The notes under the pieces: model-generated
The model's input: only the letters and a program-made list of their open reading frames with translations
Database searches by the model: none
Told to the model about the DNA's origin: nothing
Shown here: positions 10,985 to 22,235 of the stretch, in pieces
How the letters are laid out: each line of letters begins with the position of its first letter
Position numbering within the stretch: position 1 is the stretch's first letter
Made by a program: the position numbers and the translations under genes
Origin: Dugong dugon
Taxonomy: Eukaryota; Chordata; Mammalia; Sirenia; Dugongidae
DNA: 64,000 nucleotides
Assembly (NCBI GenBank): GCA_030035585.1
Contig: CM057465.1
Coordinates: 29,034,001 to 29,098,000, forward strand
Direction of reading: 5' to 3'

Positions 10985-11105
10985 GTCTTCTTATTAGAAT
11001 GTCACCCCCAGGAGGACAAGAGCTATTGTTACTTACATTGGTATCTTACTGGCTTATGCAGAATCTGGTACACAGTAGTTCAATATATTGGTCAAACAGG
11101 CACAT
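10985..11105 (+). mobile_element. L2-like 3' fragment
   Basis: CCCAGGAGGACAAGAGCTATTG, ATGCAGAATCTGGTACACAG and TAGTTCAATATATTGGTCAA follow the L2 3' end in order. It is diverged. Confidence 0.55.
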
Positions 11106-12539
11106 AGCAGATCAACACATTGAACTGAAAAACAAAAATAAGGAAAGGGTACTGCAGTCTCTACAGGTTTTACTTTATGGACTTGTGGGCTTACACATCA
11201 AACTGGAAAATTGTAAGAAAGGATAGAACAGGAAAGTGCAGGCTGTAATCATAACCAAACAACCAAATTAATTCAATATTCACTCATTCATTCATTTACT
11301 TATTCAGTAAAGAGAGCAGTTTTTTCTATATCCCCTTACAAGAGTATTAATTTTTTATTATTTTTATTTTAAAGGCAATTTGTTATGTATTATGCAGTCC
11401 GGCCGCTCTGGGTTAGATAGGACTCAGCAGTACATTTTTACTCATGAGAAAATGCCCTACCTTCTGACTTCAATCAGGCCTGGTAAATGTTAGGAGTTAG
11501 TTGCAGTCACGTTTGAATACACTGAATTAAGAACTCCACTGCTCTAAGACTTAGTGATTTAAATATGTTTTTAAATTTCTATTTCATTTTAATTTATAAT
11601 GGACTTCATCTTTTCCGTGATGTTAGTAATCCCTTGAGAAATGGAAGAATGGTTTGGAATTCTAATCCCTCAAGTCACTATGAGGGAAAAAATTATAATA
11701 AAGCTCTAAAATTCCCCAGATTGGTATTTGAATAAATGGGATTTTGATGCAAAGATAAATCTGTTGACACATTTCAGTGCTGTTCCTCTTTGAGTGTATG
11801 AGAGAGTCCTGCCTTGTTGCATATTACATAGGTGGCCATGAAATGCAGGTTATCCTTCAAAGGAGAGGCAGAGATTAACGAGTAAAACCATAGTGATGCA
11901 TTAAACAAACCTGATGAGAGAGCTTATCCAAAGATCCAACAAAAATACTCATGAAATAAAAGTGATTATGAATGATAAATTTGAGGAAAAGGGCCTTACC
12001 TAAAAACAGATATTATTGTACTAAAATTTTTTATGATACCTTAAGCAATTTTTGACAATTTGATTTGGGATGTTGTAAACACTGAAAATGTTTGCGTGGG
12101 TATTTTTCTTACTATTTTTTGAGTTTCCACCAACTTTTCTGTCTATAGTCAGCAAGTTCTAGATCATAGTTAAGAGAAAAAAAATGAAGGAAATATCTCT
12201 ACTTATGGCTCTAACATTGTCTATTTCTTTTCCAGCCCACTCATGTTGAAAATATAGGGAAAGCTTAATGCTAAATTCAGTGTAGAATTTTTTTTTCCTT
12301 CTATGAGTAAATGCTTGGTTCTCTAGAGGTTTAAAACCACTCATCAGAAAAATTACTCAATCAGTGAATCAGTTAACGTTATTAGAAGAAGGGCACTTAC
12401 CAGCTGTTCTCTTACTGAGGGGGAAGGGGGCAAAATTGGAAGAAATAGGCTTACATAGGAAATGAAAAGTTATATAAGGGAGGAAATTTTCCTGACCACA
12501 AGATATACAGAAACCTAGGGGATTTGAGAATAAACGTAA
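11106..12539. other. No recognised feature
   Basis: I see no repeat hallmark or supported frame in 1.4 kb, apart from a short run of ATTC units near 11282-11305. Minus-strand frames at 12159-12344 and 12369-12590 are short and featureless. Confidence 0.5.
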
Positions 12540-12777
12540 CTTAGAGCATGAGAGTCTAGGCTTTAACCTGAGATTGACTTCTGACTCCACACCTTCCTAG
12601 CCATGTCTGTGTCGTTGGATAATGGATAACTTGAACTTATCTAGCCTCCATTTCATCCACTGTGAAAAGGAGGAGTAATATTACTTAACTCTTAGAGCTA
12701 TTGTGTGAATTTTGAAATAATTTATATAAAACTCTTAGCAAATCATGGACATTCGATAAATGGTAGCTAGGGTTATT
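12540..12777 (+). mobile_element. MIR: MIR SINE, near full length
   Basis: GAGAGTCTAGGCTTTAACCT, CCTTCCTAGCCATGTCTGTG, CCATTTCATCCACTGTGAAA and GATAAATGGTAGCTAGGGTT occur in MIR order. It is strongly diverged. Confidence 0.7.
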
Positions 12778-13804
12778 TTATAACCGATTGGAGACGTGAT
12801 CGTACATCAATTCAAGGTGATATCAGTTGCAATGATTAGTCCAGACTTCATTTGGAGGAAAGGAAGCTTGGTGAGTAATATACAAAGTGGTTCTTAAAAA
12901 TTATAAGTGACAATGATTATTTCCTCTTTAATAATAGGAGAGAGTTCTCGAGATTTCCTGGAGGAAGAAACCCATTTTTCTCTAATGGCATCTCCTAATG
13001 CGCTGCTGCCCATATCCCTGCCATCCTAATTTACAATAACAATATGCTAATTTTATGCTTGCAATCTTAGATTGGATTAAGTGCCAAATTTTTAGAGAAA
13101 TAAATGACAAACTACATTTCTTCTGAATATGTTTATATAGAAACATACTTAAACACTTCAATGATTATATTTGGCATGTACATCTAAAACATGATCACAT
13201 CTTGCTTAACTCGTTCTTTTACAGGCACTTTTGATGGAAATGTGTGAATGTTTAAGAAAAAAGATTTTGCTTTTATAAAAAATATTAACTATGGGTTTGT
13301 TAGGAAGAGCAATAGAGAATTCAGGTTGTCACCTTTTTTTTTTTTTTTTCCCCTGCCTTGGCTTATATTGGGAATGTAAATCATTCTGTTCTTTAAGTTT
13401 GGCTTGTGATTTTTCTGCAATTAGAACAAATACATAAATCAAATACATCAACATACATTGTGTGCAGAAGCCAGAGCTATACACTTTGAAACCAATATAA
13501 ATGCAAACAATATGTATTTACAAGCCATGGGAAAATACAAACCTAAATTAGATTAATCTGTGAAAGGATCTGATGACTCCTACTGGCTTTTCATACCAGA
13601 CGAAAACTGCTATGTGCTTCTTACCACAGATATGTTCTTTCCTAAACTAGGTGTTCAGTACTTCTTAGGGTATTAAAGAATGAAGGCAATCCTCCATTCC
13701 CTGGGTAGAAGTTGGATTTTATTGTCCACATTTTTTTTCTGTATGACACTCTCTAGCTATTCTATCAGAGAAGTTAAATGGAGTGTGTTTTAGATTGCCC
13801 TTGT
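12778..13804. other. No recognised feature except a poly-T run
   Basis: The only structured element is a ~16-bp T run at 13334-13349 that I cannot attach to a repeat. Confidence 0.5.
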
Positions 13805-14876
13805 TGACAATATTTAATCAATTAAGAAGTATTTACAACGTGCTCCATACTGTGTTAAGTACTCAAGAGACTAATACAGAAGAAAGATATAACAATTGTC
13901 AATGATGTATTTATTGAAATGTTTCTTGGAGAGGCAAGATTTATTCATAAGACATAACTTCTATACAACCATTTCTTTATCTTTCTTCATTTATTCTTTA
14001 AATCATTCTTTAACTAAAAATTTATTGAATACACACTCTATGCCATAAATGTGCTAGATTTGGGGGTTACAGTGAAGAAAATAAATGGTTCCTCCCCTTA
14101 GGAAGGAGCCCTGGAGGCGCAGTGGTTAAGAGAGCGACTGCTAACTGGAAAGTTAGTAGTTCAGGTCCACCAGCTGCTCCTTGGAAACCCTATGGGGCAG
14201 TTCTACTCTGTCCTATAGGGTCTCTGTGAGTTGGAATCGACTGGGATGGCAACAAGTATGGTTTGGCTCACCCTTGAGGAGAATGTGACAATGATTATAA
14301 AGGAGTTATATACAAAGAACAATGGACTCAGGAAGGGAAAATACCTAACTTCCAAAGTACTGCCAGGGAATTCTTTCTTTTTTTTTTTTTTTTTTTTGAT
14401 TGAACCTTGAAAGATGACTTGGAGTTCACTGGGCAGATTATGGTCAATCATGGAGGAAGGTAGTAGGATTAAAGACATTGTTGCCTGGGGTACCGTGAGT
14501 GGACAAGTAAGAAAGTGTGAAACAAGACAGTATATTTGAAAAATTGCAAGTAGTTATGTGGCAGAGGCATAAGAACAAAGCAAGTGGTAGAATATGGGAC
14601 TACACAGGAGAAGGGTATTGGCCAGATCATGAAGAATCTTAAATTTCCTACTAAGGAGTTAGCATTCATCTTACAGGTAATGAGTAACTGAGATATGGAA
14701 TGGATTATCATGACTATATTGAGTTTTATGAAGATAATACTAGTGGTAATATGAAGGGTAGACTGGAAAAGGTGAGGCCAAAGGCTTTGATATCATTTAA
14801 TAAAACATTTATCCATGACAGAATTAATGAGTTTCTGAACAAGAGCATCAAAATAAAGGTGGAGCAAAGAGAATGT
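13805..14876 (+). mobile_element. Ancient repeat, same family as at 7575
   Basis: It holds the words ACACTCTATGCCATAAATGT, GGCCAGATCATGAAGAATCT and AAATTTCCTACTAAGGAGTT in the family's order. It is interrupted by an AfroSINE at 14105-14266 that splits it between CCTCCCCTTAGGAAG and CTCACCCTTGAGGAG. A T run of about 18 bp at 14371-14398 is probably expansion within the repeat. Confidence 0.55.
14105..14266 (+). mobile_element. AfroSINE: AfroSINE, short form, complete
   Basis: It has all blocks from GGAGCCCTGGAGGCGCAGTG to the tail GACTGGGATGGCAACAAG and inserts into the older repeat around it. The near-matching flanks (CCCTTAGGAAG / CCCTTGAGGAG) may be an eroded target-site duplication. Confidence 0.93.
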
Positions 14877-14989
14877 CCTTGATAATCCTTGCTGTTGTTG
14901 TGTGCCGTTTAAGTCGATTCTGACTTATAGCAACACTATATAACAGAAAAGAACTGCCCCATAGAGTTTCCTAGGCTATAATCTTTACA

Positions 14990-15159
14990 CAGAGCCCTGG
15001 TGGCACAGTGGTTAAGAGATCAGGCTGCTAACCAAAAGGTCAACAGTTTGAATCCAGTAGCTCCTTGGAAACCCTATGGGGAAGTTCTATTCTGTCCTTT
15101 AGGGTCGCTATGAGTCAGATCTACTTGATGGCAAAGGTTTTTTTTTTTTTTTTTGGTTT
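14990..15159 (+). mobile_element. AfroSINE: AfroSINE, short form, nested insertion 1
   Basis: It starts at GAGCCCTGGTGGCACAGTGG and ends after a T-rich tail at 15137-15155. It is bounded by AATCTTTACA at 14980-14989 and 15160-15169, a perfect 10-bp direct repeat interpreted as its target-site duplication. Confidence 0.93.
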
Positions 15160-15169
15160 AATCTTTACA

Positions 15170-15364
15170 TGCTTGGTAAACTAGAGGGCCAGTGAAAGAG
15201 GGCAAGATCTTCAATGAGATAGATTGACACAGTGGCTGCAACAATAGGCTGAAACATAACAACGATTGTGAGGATGGCCCAGGACCTGGCAGTGTTTCAT
15301 TCTGCTGTACGTGGGGTCACTATGAGTTGGAACCAACTTGACAGCACTTAACAACCGTGTTAAC
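15170..15364 (+). mobile_element. RTE: RTE 3' fragment, nested insertion 2
   Basis: About 195 bp of RTE 3' end, from TGCTTGGTAAACTAGAGGGC through GACACAGTGGCTGCAACAAT to the terminus ACTTAACAACCGTGTTAAC. It is bounded by AATCTTTACA at 15160-15169 and 15365-15374, so it used the same 10-bp target as its neighbours. Confidence 0.9.
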
Positions 15365-15374
15365 AATCTTTACA

Positions 15375-15594
15375 GAATGGAGCCCTGGAGGTGCAGTGAT
15401 AAAGCACATGGCTGCTAACCAAAAGGTAGGCAGTTTGAACTCACGAGCTGCTGCATGGGAGAAAGATGTGGCAGTCTGCTTCTGAAAAGATTACCGCCTT
15501 GTAAGCCCTATGGGGCAGTTCTACTCTGTCTTATAGGCTCACTGTGAGTCAGAATCAACTTGATCTTGACGGCAGCAGGTTTTTTTTTTTTTTT
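15375..15594 (+). mobile_element. AfroSINE: AfroSINE, long form, nested insertion 3
   Basis: It carries the extra internal module of the long form (GAGAAAGATGTGGCAGTCTG, then AAAGATTACCGCCTTG) between the tRNA-derived head and the CCTATGGGGCAGTTCTACTC core. It is bounded by AATCTTTACA at 15365-15374 and 15595-15604. Confidence 0.92.
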
Positions 15595-15909
15595 AATCTT
15601 TACAGAAACAGATCACCAGGTCTTTTCTGCCACAGAGTGGCTGGTGGATCAAACCATAAACCTCTCTGTTAGCAGCCAAGTGTTTAACCATTGTCTTTAA
15701 CCATTGTGCTACCAGGGATCCCTTGACAACTGTGAGGAGGTAGGAACTGCCAGCTGTAACCATCAAGTGTCATGGCTACAAGGCGGGGAAGAGTTTCCAG
15801 TCATAAACAGGTTTCTGGCTTGAGAGATGGGTGTCTTCTGTTGATAAGCTGAACCTAGAGCAGGTTTCATGGCACAGAAACTGGCAGAAATAAATGCTAG
15901 GAATACTAA

Positions 15910-16816
15910 TCAACCACATGTTGTTAGGTGCAGTCGAGTCGCTTCCTTATAGTGACCCTTTGTATTAACAGAAAGAAACACTTCCTGGTCCTGTGCCATC
16001 CTCACAATTGTAGATATGTTTGCGCTCATTATTGCAGCCACTGTGTCAATGAATCTTGTTGAGGGTCTTCCTCTTTTTAGCTGACTTTCTACTTTACCAA
16101 GCATGATGTCCTTCTCCGGGGATTGCTCCCTCCTGATAATGTGTCCAGAGTATGTGAGATGAAATCTCGCCATCCTTGCTTCTAAGGAGCATTCTGACTG
16201 TACTTCTTCCACGACAGATTTGCTCATTCTTCTGGCAGTCCATGGTATATTCGATATTCTTTGCCAACACCATAACTCAAAGACAACAATTCTTCCTTTT
16301 CCACTGACCAGCTTTCAAATGAATATGGTTTGGGTCAGGTGCATCTTAGTCATCAAAGTGACATCTTTGCTTTTTAATGGTTTAAAGTGGTCTTTTGCAG
16401 AAGATTTGCCTGATGCAATACTTCATTTGATTTCTTGACTGCTGCTTCCATGAGTGTTGATTGTGGATTCAAGCAAAATGAAATCTTTGACAACTTCAAT
16501 ATTTTGTCCGTTTATCAAGACATTGCTTATTGGTCCAGTTGTGCAGGTTTTTGTCTTCTTTATGTTGAGGTGTAATCCATACTGAAGGCTGTGGTCTTTG
16601 ATCTTCATCAGTAAGTGCTTCAAATCCTTTTAACTTTTGGCAAGTAAGGTCGTGTTATCTGTGTATGGCAGGCTGTTAATGAGTCTCCCTCTAATCCTGA
16701 TGTCACATTCTTCTTCATATAGCCCAGCTTCTCAAGTTATTTGTTCAGCATACGGATTGCATAAGTATAGTGAAATGATAAAACCCAGATGCACACTTTT
16801 TCTGATTTAAACCACA
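15910..16816 (-). pseudogene. RTE: RTE LINE, 5'-truncated, dead
   Basis: The minus strand carries the last ~900 bp of an RTE: the end of the reverse transcriptase, the C-terminal region and the 3' end. Two conceptual pieces remain. Positions 15910-16227 give the family's C-terminal signature with RLHLTYSGHIIRR-like residues before RPSTRFIDTVA. Positions 16423-16623 give KHLLMKIKDHSLQYGLHLN, the segment just after the catalytic box. The box itself (near 16665) reads as TDN rather than ADD, and the frame is broken several times. It lies directly beyond the SINE cluster at 14891. Confidence 0.9.
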
Positions 16817-17133
16817 TGTGGCTCTCAAGTATTCCACAGAATGAATGCATTAATTTCACAGTAAGGACTCGGGGAAAAACCAGATTTTGGAGTGCTGATG
16901 TCTTTTTTACTCTGGTAGACCTTCCTTTAAGAAAATGATTAAAATATTACTCATACAATTTCACACATTCCTAGAGGCCCTTCCCTAGTTTTGGAAGAGA
17001 TTTGAAACAGTGAAGGTTCCTGACTTTTAAGCTTCATGGAAAATCCCCCTTCTGGCTAAGGCATGCCCTCTGTGATGTTTTATTTCTCTTTCTCCACATA
17101 CACATTCTTTATCTCCAGTTAACAACCTTGTTA
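16817..17133. other. No recognised feature
   Basis: Spacer between an RTE and an AfroSINE pair; no hallmark seen. Confidence 0.55.
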
Positions 17134-17339
17134 AACCCCAAACCAAACCCACTGCCTTTGAGTTGATTCTGAATCATAGAGATCTTATAGGACAGGATAG
17201 AACTGTCCCATGGGGTTTCCAAAGCTCTCATCTTAGAGAGGCTGACTGCCACACCTTTCTCTCACAGAGTGTCTGGTGTGTTCAGACCACAGATCTTTTT
17301 GTTATTGTCGTGCGCTAACCACTGCACCACCAGGGCTCC
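17134..17339 (-). mobile_element. AfroSINE: AfroSINE, long form
   Basis: The complement ends in GGAGCCCTGGTGGTGCAGTG at 17339 and contains an internal extra module like that of the element at 15375. The tail has AAACCCCAAACCAAACCC at its start. A short repeat TGTTAAA on either side (17128-17134 and 17341-17347) may be its target-site duplication. Confidence 0.88.
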
Positions 17340-17346
17340 GTGTTAA

Positions 17347-17490
17347 AACCCAAAAAACCCAAATCTGTTGTCATTGAGTTGATTCCGACTCATAGCCACA
17401 TCATTCTTCCATGGAGTGCCTGGTGGGTTCGAACCACCTACCTTTTGGTTAGCAGCCTAGCTGCTTAACCTCTGCACCACCAGGGCTCCT
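17347..17490 (-). mobile_element. AfroSINE: AfroSINE, short form, internally shortened
   Basis: It is adjacent and in the same orientation as the previous SINE. The head block (complement of GGAGCCCTGGTGGTGCAGAG) and the CTAACCAAAAGGTAGG block are clear, but the middle core is shortened relative to other copies. Confidence 0.88.
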
Positions 17491-17504
17491 TCAGGCCCCA
17501 AGTT

Positions 17505-18028
17505 AGGGACCTTAAAATTAAGCAATTATCCTGGATTATCTGGGTGGGCTCAAATCTAATCCCATGAGTTTAAAAAGCAGAAAACGCCTCCAGCTAGAAG
17601 AATCAAAAGGTGAAGCCATAGAGATTCAAAGCCAAGAAGAAATCAATGCCCCATTGCTGGTGTGAAGTGAAGATGGAAGGGGCAATGTGAGGAGGCGTGC
17701 AAGTGGCCTTTAGAAGTTGAGACAGGCTCTTGGCTGACAGCCAGCAAGGAAACAGGGACCTCATCCATCTTCCAACCACAAAGAACTCAATTTTACCAAT
17801 AACGTGGATGAGCTCAGGAGCTGACTCTTCCCTAGAGTCACCAGAGAAGATCACAAGACTGCCAATACCTTGATGCATCCTTGTAAGACTTTACAGAGAG
17901 AAACAACTGAGCCACTCTGTGCCTGGACTTTGGACCCTCGGAAAATTTAAGCTAGATAATACAAGGGGATTGTTCAAACCTCTGATTCTGTGGTAATTTC
18001 TTAAGGTAGCATTAGAATACTAATATAC
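17505..18028 (+). mobile_element. MaLR-type solo LTR, old
   Basis: Phrases typical of mammalian MaLR/MLT LTRs occur in order: ATCCTGGATTATCTGGGTGG, TGCCCCATTGCTGGTGTGAA, GGCCTTTAGAAGTTGAGACA, CACAAGACTGCCAATACCTT and the terminal GTGGTAATTTCTTAAGG..CTAATATACA. The 5' start is unclear because the AfroSINE pair abuts it. I see no internal retroviral sequence. Confidence 0.65.
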
Positions 18029-18344
18029 AAATTAGAGTTTCTACCCCTTCTTTTGTCTTACACATCTCAGGCTTCAGCCAGATATTAATGGAATTAATTA
18101 ATTCATGCTGCTGGCTCCATAGGACAAGTGGGAAAAGGGGAGTTTTGACCCTTGTGGCTGGGTGGGAGTCTTAGACAGTAGATACTCTATCTTGAATTTT
18201 CTTTCTGTGCACTAATGATTGTTGTGTCCCGTTTTACTCCTGAATTTCATCAAAATAAATATTCCTCAGCAAGGAAATTATTTATTTTTTGTATTTTGTA
18301 TTTTTTTTTTTGATGAGCACACATTTTTTTGTCATGCATTTTAG
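18029..18344. other. No recognised feature
   Basis: Unassigned DNA between an LTR and a MIR, with a T-rich run at 18300-18311. Confidence 0.5.
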
Positions 18345-18705
18345 ATCTATTTTCTTATTTAATCCTCTTAAATTGACCAAAAAAAAAAAAAAAAAACGAT
18401 GTGGGGTCAATTCCAACTCATTGCCTCCGCATGTGTATCAGAGTAGAACTGTGCTCCATGGGGTTTTCCGTGGCTGATTTTTCAGAAGTAAATCTCCAGG
18501 CCTTTCTTCTGAGATATTCTGGGTGGACTTGAACCTCCAACCTTTCAGTTAGCAGCTGAGAGCTTTAACCATTTGGACTACTGAGGGACTCCTCTACATG
18601 GACAGGTATTAATTCCCATTGTCCACAGATGATGAAATTGCTGTAGGGCCCAGTAACAAGTAGTGTGATGGGATTCAAATCTAGGTCTTATGAATTCCAG
18701 CAATT
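18345..18705 (-). mobile_element. MIR: MIR SINE split by an AfroSINE
   Basis: TCTTATTTAATCCTCTTAAA on the left and TATTAATTCCCATTGTCCAC, GTGTGATGGGATTCAAATCT on the right are consecutive parts of the MIR complement. The AfroSINE at 18378-18593 sits between them. Confidence 0.7.
18378..18593 (-). mobile_element. AfroSINE: AfroSINE, second form, complete
   Basis: It begins with an 18-bp A run (as read on the plus strand) and ends with the complement of GGAGTCCCTCAGTAGTCCAA. The internal AATCAGCCACGGAAAACCCC-like block and the CTTGAACC B-box-like block mark the second form. Confidence 0.88.
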
Positions 18706-18744
18706 GTGAGAAGATGGATTTGAAAGCTGGAATGAAGCAGAATT

Positions 18745-19240
18745 AAATTTTACTCATCCTTTCAGCTCAGATGTGATATCTTTCCACCCTTCTGTGTAAC
18801 CATTTTTCCATTTTCATAAGAAAGTGATCTCTCCCCAGTGTCTGTAACTACATTTCTTTTTGTCAATTGAAAATTCAGAGCATCAGAACACTTGTCTAAT
18901 TTCTATGGGGCATTTGTTATTTTATTAAAAAGTGTGTATAATTTAAAAGTCGTGCACTAATCCTATGTGGAGCAAAATGTCTCTCTATATATCCATAGAA
19001 TATTTTCAACTGCCGCAAGGTAGCAGAGCAACCTGCACCCTCCCTCCTGGTTAGTTTCCATTGTTGCATGCTTCCAAAACTAACATTTTTATTCCTTTAG
19101 GCTAGAAACTTATATCAATGGGATCACTGTTTTTTCTCTCACTGGATTGCAAACCTCTTGAGAATCAAGGCCATTGTAACTTCTGGAATACACCCTGCAA
19201 CAAATATAGTAGGAACTCCATACATAACTGTTGAAGAAAT
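18745..19240 (+). mobile_element. L2-like LINE 3' region
   Basis: TTACTCATCCTTTCAGCTCA and AACCATTTTTCCATTTTC are followed by TTGCAAACCTCTTGAGAATC and TAGTAGGAACTCCATACATA, the order of the L2 3' end. Confidence 0.55.
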
Positions 19241-19367
19241 TTAATGATGAAATCCCACGATAAAAAATAAAAAGGAAGGATAGAAACATATACAGTAGGA
19301 ATTCTATGCATATTTGTTAAATAAATTTAATTAAGTCCCATCATAAAAAATAGAAGGAAAGATACTG
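19204..19367 (+). repeat. Two-unit degenerate tandem duplication, ~85 bp
   Basis: Unit 1 (19204-19285) and unit 2 (19289-19367) share ATATAGTAGGAAYTC, GAAGAAATTTAAT-like and ATAAAAAATA..GGAAGGATA words in the same order, roughly 75-80% alike by eye. It overlaps the end of an L2-like stretch. Confidence 0.7.
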
Positions 19368-20077
19368 TATTATTTTATGGAGAGAGGTCTTATGCTGAAC
19401 ATTATTCACTTGATAGTATTTTTTATTGAGTGGTAAAGTAGTTACCAGAAATCCTGAATCATATTCAAACTGGTATCTGCAATTTTAGATTAGTTCTCTA
19501 ACTTTTTTGCCTCATTTCTTTTGTTTGTTTGCTTGCTTCTTATTTTTTTATGTGTTTGTGTACACTTATTGCTTGACTGAGGACAGGCTGTTGTAAGTTT
19601 GAGAAAAGAATATGATTAAAAGGCATAATGCAGCCAAGTGGCTGCTTGCTTACTTAGTCTAAACCAAGGGCCCCGCTGGCCTATATGGAGCCTGAGAGTG
19701 AATCAGAAAGGACACTTCCATTGGTCAGAGGAGACCTGAAGGGGCAGCCTGTACTTGTACCTTCTGCCGTTCTTATGCATTATAGAAGCTTAACAATGCA
19801 CATAGTGGTCCTGCCCAGGGTGACTTTGTTATAGATAGCAGTCTAATGTTTTTTAGGCAATTGCCTAGGATGTACTTTGGCCCAATTTTCTTTTTCTTAC
19901 ACTCCCTAGTTTCAGACTTCTGTTTCTCAATCTCTTTTTCTCAAATCTGCCTTCCATAGCCTCAGATTGGGTGCCCCTTTGAGTCACCTCCTGCCATTTT
20001 TATCCCGAGCATTTTTGCTGTGTTTTGGTTTTGCTCACTTCTTTGACCTCCATGCCACTTATCCCCAAAGAGTAGCG
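19368..20077. other. No recognised feature
   Basis: Unassigned DNA, somewhat richer in GC at 19655-19760. Possibly old LTR-derived sequence, but I cannot support a family. Confidence 0.45.
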
Positions 20078-20559
20078 TGATGATTAAGATTATGTGTCAA
20101 CTTGGCTGGGCCAAGATTCTCAGTATTTATCTGTGATCACCTTCATGATGGAATCTGCTGTGAGTAGCCAATCGGTTGAAAGGGAGTTTCCTTGGGCATG
20201 TGGCCTGCATCTGAATATAAGTGGATGTTCTGGGTTTTGCCTGCTCTGGATCCTACAGCTGCCTCCTGTTCATATGACCTCCGGTTCTTGGGACTTGAGC
20301 TAGCAGCTTATGTGCTGATCTTGGGATTTGTCAATCTTCACAGCCTGTGAATAAGAGCACTGCTCTCTGACCTTCTGATCTTGGGTTCGCCAGCCCCTGC
20401 AGCTACATGAATCAGAAAAAGCCTCTATCCTGATCCACGGACTTAGGATGTTCCAGCCTCTGCAATTGCATGAGCCATTTCCTTTATATAAATCTCCCTC
20501 TCTTTATATACATGTATACTTTACTGGTTTTGCTTCTCTAGAGAACCCAGCCTAAGACA
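20078..20559 (+). mobile_element. Solo LTR, ERVL/MaLR-like
   Basis: It starts TGATGATTAAGATTATGTGTC and ends AGAACCCAGCCTAAGACA (TG...CA). It is the same family as the LTR at 51209. A TATA-like AATATAAG lies at 20214-20221 and the 3' part has the CTTTATATAAATCTCCCTCT region where the polyadenylation signal of the family sits. The flanking five bases no longer match clearly. No internal retroviral sequence is present. Confidence 0.78.
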
Positions 20560-21654
20560 AGTGCAGATTCTCAACTCTGGTCTTGGCACAGCAGAATCCA
20601 TAACCCCATCACCAGCAAGTCTACCCCACTGCCCCAGGGGAAGGGTGAGACTTCAGCCAACACCATCACTTTTAAATAAATATTTCAAAGAACAGCTTAG
20701 AATGTGTCCATGTGATCAGAAGCATCAGGCAAAGGTAGAGCCAGTGTGATGTTCCGAACTGCCACAGAGACCTAATTATATAAACTACGACAAATTTGAT
20801 CACTTTTGGAGAAAATATGCATTAAGCCAGCTGAAAAGTGAATGGTCACATCATAAAAAGTTTCATTATGTAAGAATGGAAATTTTACCTTATGTTCAAA
20901 ACATAACTCATGAATACATATTATAGTAAAAGCGGTCATTATTTCTCTTTGGTTGTGCAAAGTAGGTGCAGGCGAACAGCTGCATCAGGACATCTGCCAC
21001 ACTTAAATAATCACATTAATTAAAGTACCCTAAGGAAGGAATTATTAATAAACATTCCTCCTCTCAGTATTTACCCCCAGAGGGCTATTACTTCTAAAGT
21101 TATCATGATGGTAAAGAATAAAAGATACGAGGGACAAAGACTAAGACTTCTCTTGCGATCCTGGACATTAGCTGGTAGAACCTCCTTAAATAATGCAAAT
21201 ACCTGTTCTTAGACATCTCAGCCTCCAGAAATTCTAACCATGCAAATCTCTTTCCACCATCCATCACATCATGATGTTTTCATCAAGCTACTTGTAATTT
21301 TGTTGCTGCTTCTGACTTGAAATTTTAAGGAGATGGATGAATTGATAAATGGATGAATGAATGCTTGCTAACTTAGAACTGTCTTGTTCTGAGTGGGCAG
21401 AAGTCAGTCAGATAGCACTGATGGGGAATATGGACAAGGAGAGATTCTTCTTTGCCCATATTAATGAAACTATAGTATTATAACTCAATAATTCCACCAA
21501 CTGATGGGAAACAGATGGCTGCAGTGAACACTGGGGAATTTTAAAACAATTCACAGCTCAAGTTGCACAATCAGAACATGTAATTAAGAGTAGTTTGACT
21601 TTTCAGTTCAATGGATTTATTTTCTTTGTAATTGTATTTTTAAAATTTAGATGA
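20560..21654. other. No recognised feature
   Basis: I see no repeat family or coding frame in 1.1 kb. A short GATGGATGAAT..AATGAATG run at 21330-21362 is the only low-complexity segment. Confidence 0.45.
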
Positions 21655-21960
21655 ATAGGAGTAATATATTAAAGGAGGAAAAGTCAAAAAATTGAAATCT
21701 TCCTCTTCTCATCCAAACTTCTGAGCATCAGTTTCACTTCTTGATGGTAACCATTGTGAATAATCTCTTAAGTATCCTTCTAAAAATATTTGTAAGTATA
21801 AAAGAGCATATTTGTGTGTATGTCCTTTCTTATTTACAGTAATGAAATTGGATTAAACGTACTGTCATATACTTCACTTTTTTCAGTTAATAATACATTT
21901 TAAAAATTATATCAGCCAATCAAGACCTACTTCATTGTTTACATTTTTTAAAATATATTC
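21655..21960. mobile_element. Old L1 3' UTR-like fragment
   Basis: GGTAACCATTGTGAATAATC, AGTATCCTTCTAAAAATATT and CATATACTTCACTTTTTTCAG follow the layout of ancient mammalian L1 3' UTR sequence. It is strongly diverged and I am not sure of the orientation. Confidence 0.4.
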
Positions 21961-22217
21961 TAATTATATTCAAAGAATTACAAGCAATGGTAAAAGTTAA
22001 ATTTTACCTGTCCCCTCAATGCATTTCTAGTAGCAAACTTTAAAAAAACTACTTTTCTGTTTTTAAAGTCATTTGGAGGCTACTGTTAAGCCACTAAATA
22101 ATATGAGTAAACCTCTATTATGACCAAACTTCTATTATTACCTTTAGACAATCACTATTGACTCCCTTCCATGAAACATGAGCATTTATTTTGCCTATCT
22201 TAATTTTCATCCCGTCT

Positions 22218-22235
22218 CCTCTTTTTCTAATTTTT
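22218..22235 (+). repeat. 18-bp target-site duplication of the full-length L1
   Basis: CCTCTTTTTCTAATTTTT occurs here and again, without mismatch, at 30596-30613. The two copies bound the 8.36-kb L1 exactly, as expected for target-primed reverse transcription, and fix its ends at 22236 and 30595. Confidence 0.95.

Larger units (their letters stand above)
14891..15722 (-). mobile_element. AfroSINE: Outer AfroSINE split by three later insertions
   Basis: The 3' half of a minus-strand AfroSINE lies at 14891-14989 and its 5' half at 15605-15722; they read as one element once the three plus-strand insertions between them are removed. Flanking words CCTTGATAA (14877-14885) and CCTTGACAA (15721-15729) are a probable target-site duplication for the outer copy. 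A small tandem duplication (TTTAACCATTG twice) lies at 15682-15708. Confidence 0.88.

Noticed and set aside
17603-17878. A 91-codon minus-strand frame as a coding exon
   Set aside because: It lies wholly within an old MaLR-type LTR and has no recognisable domain.
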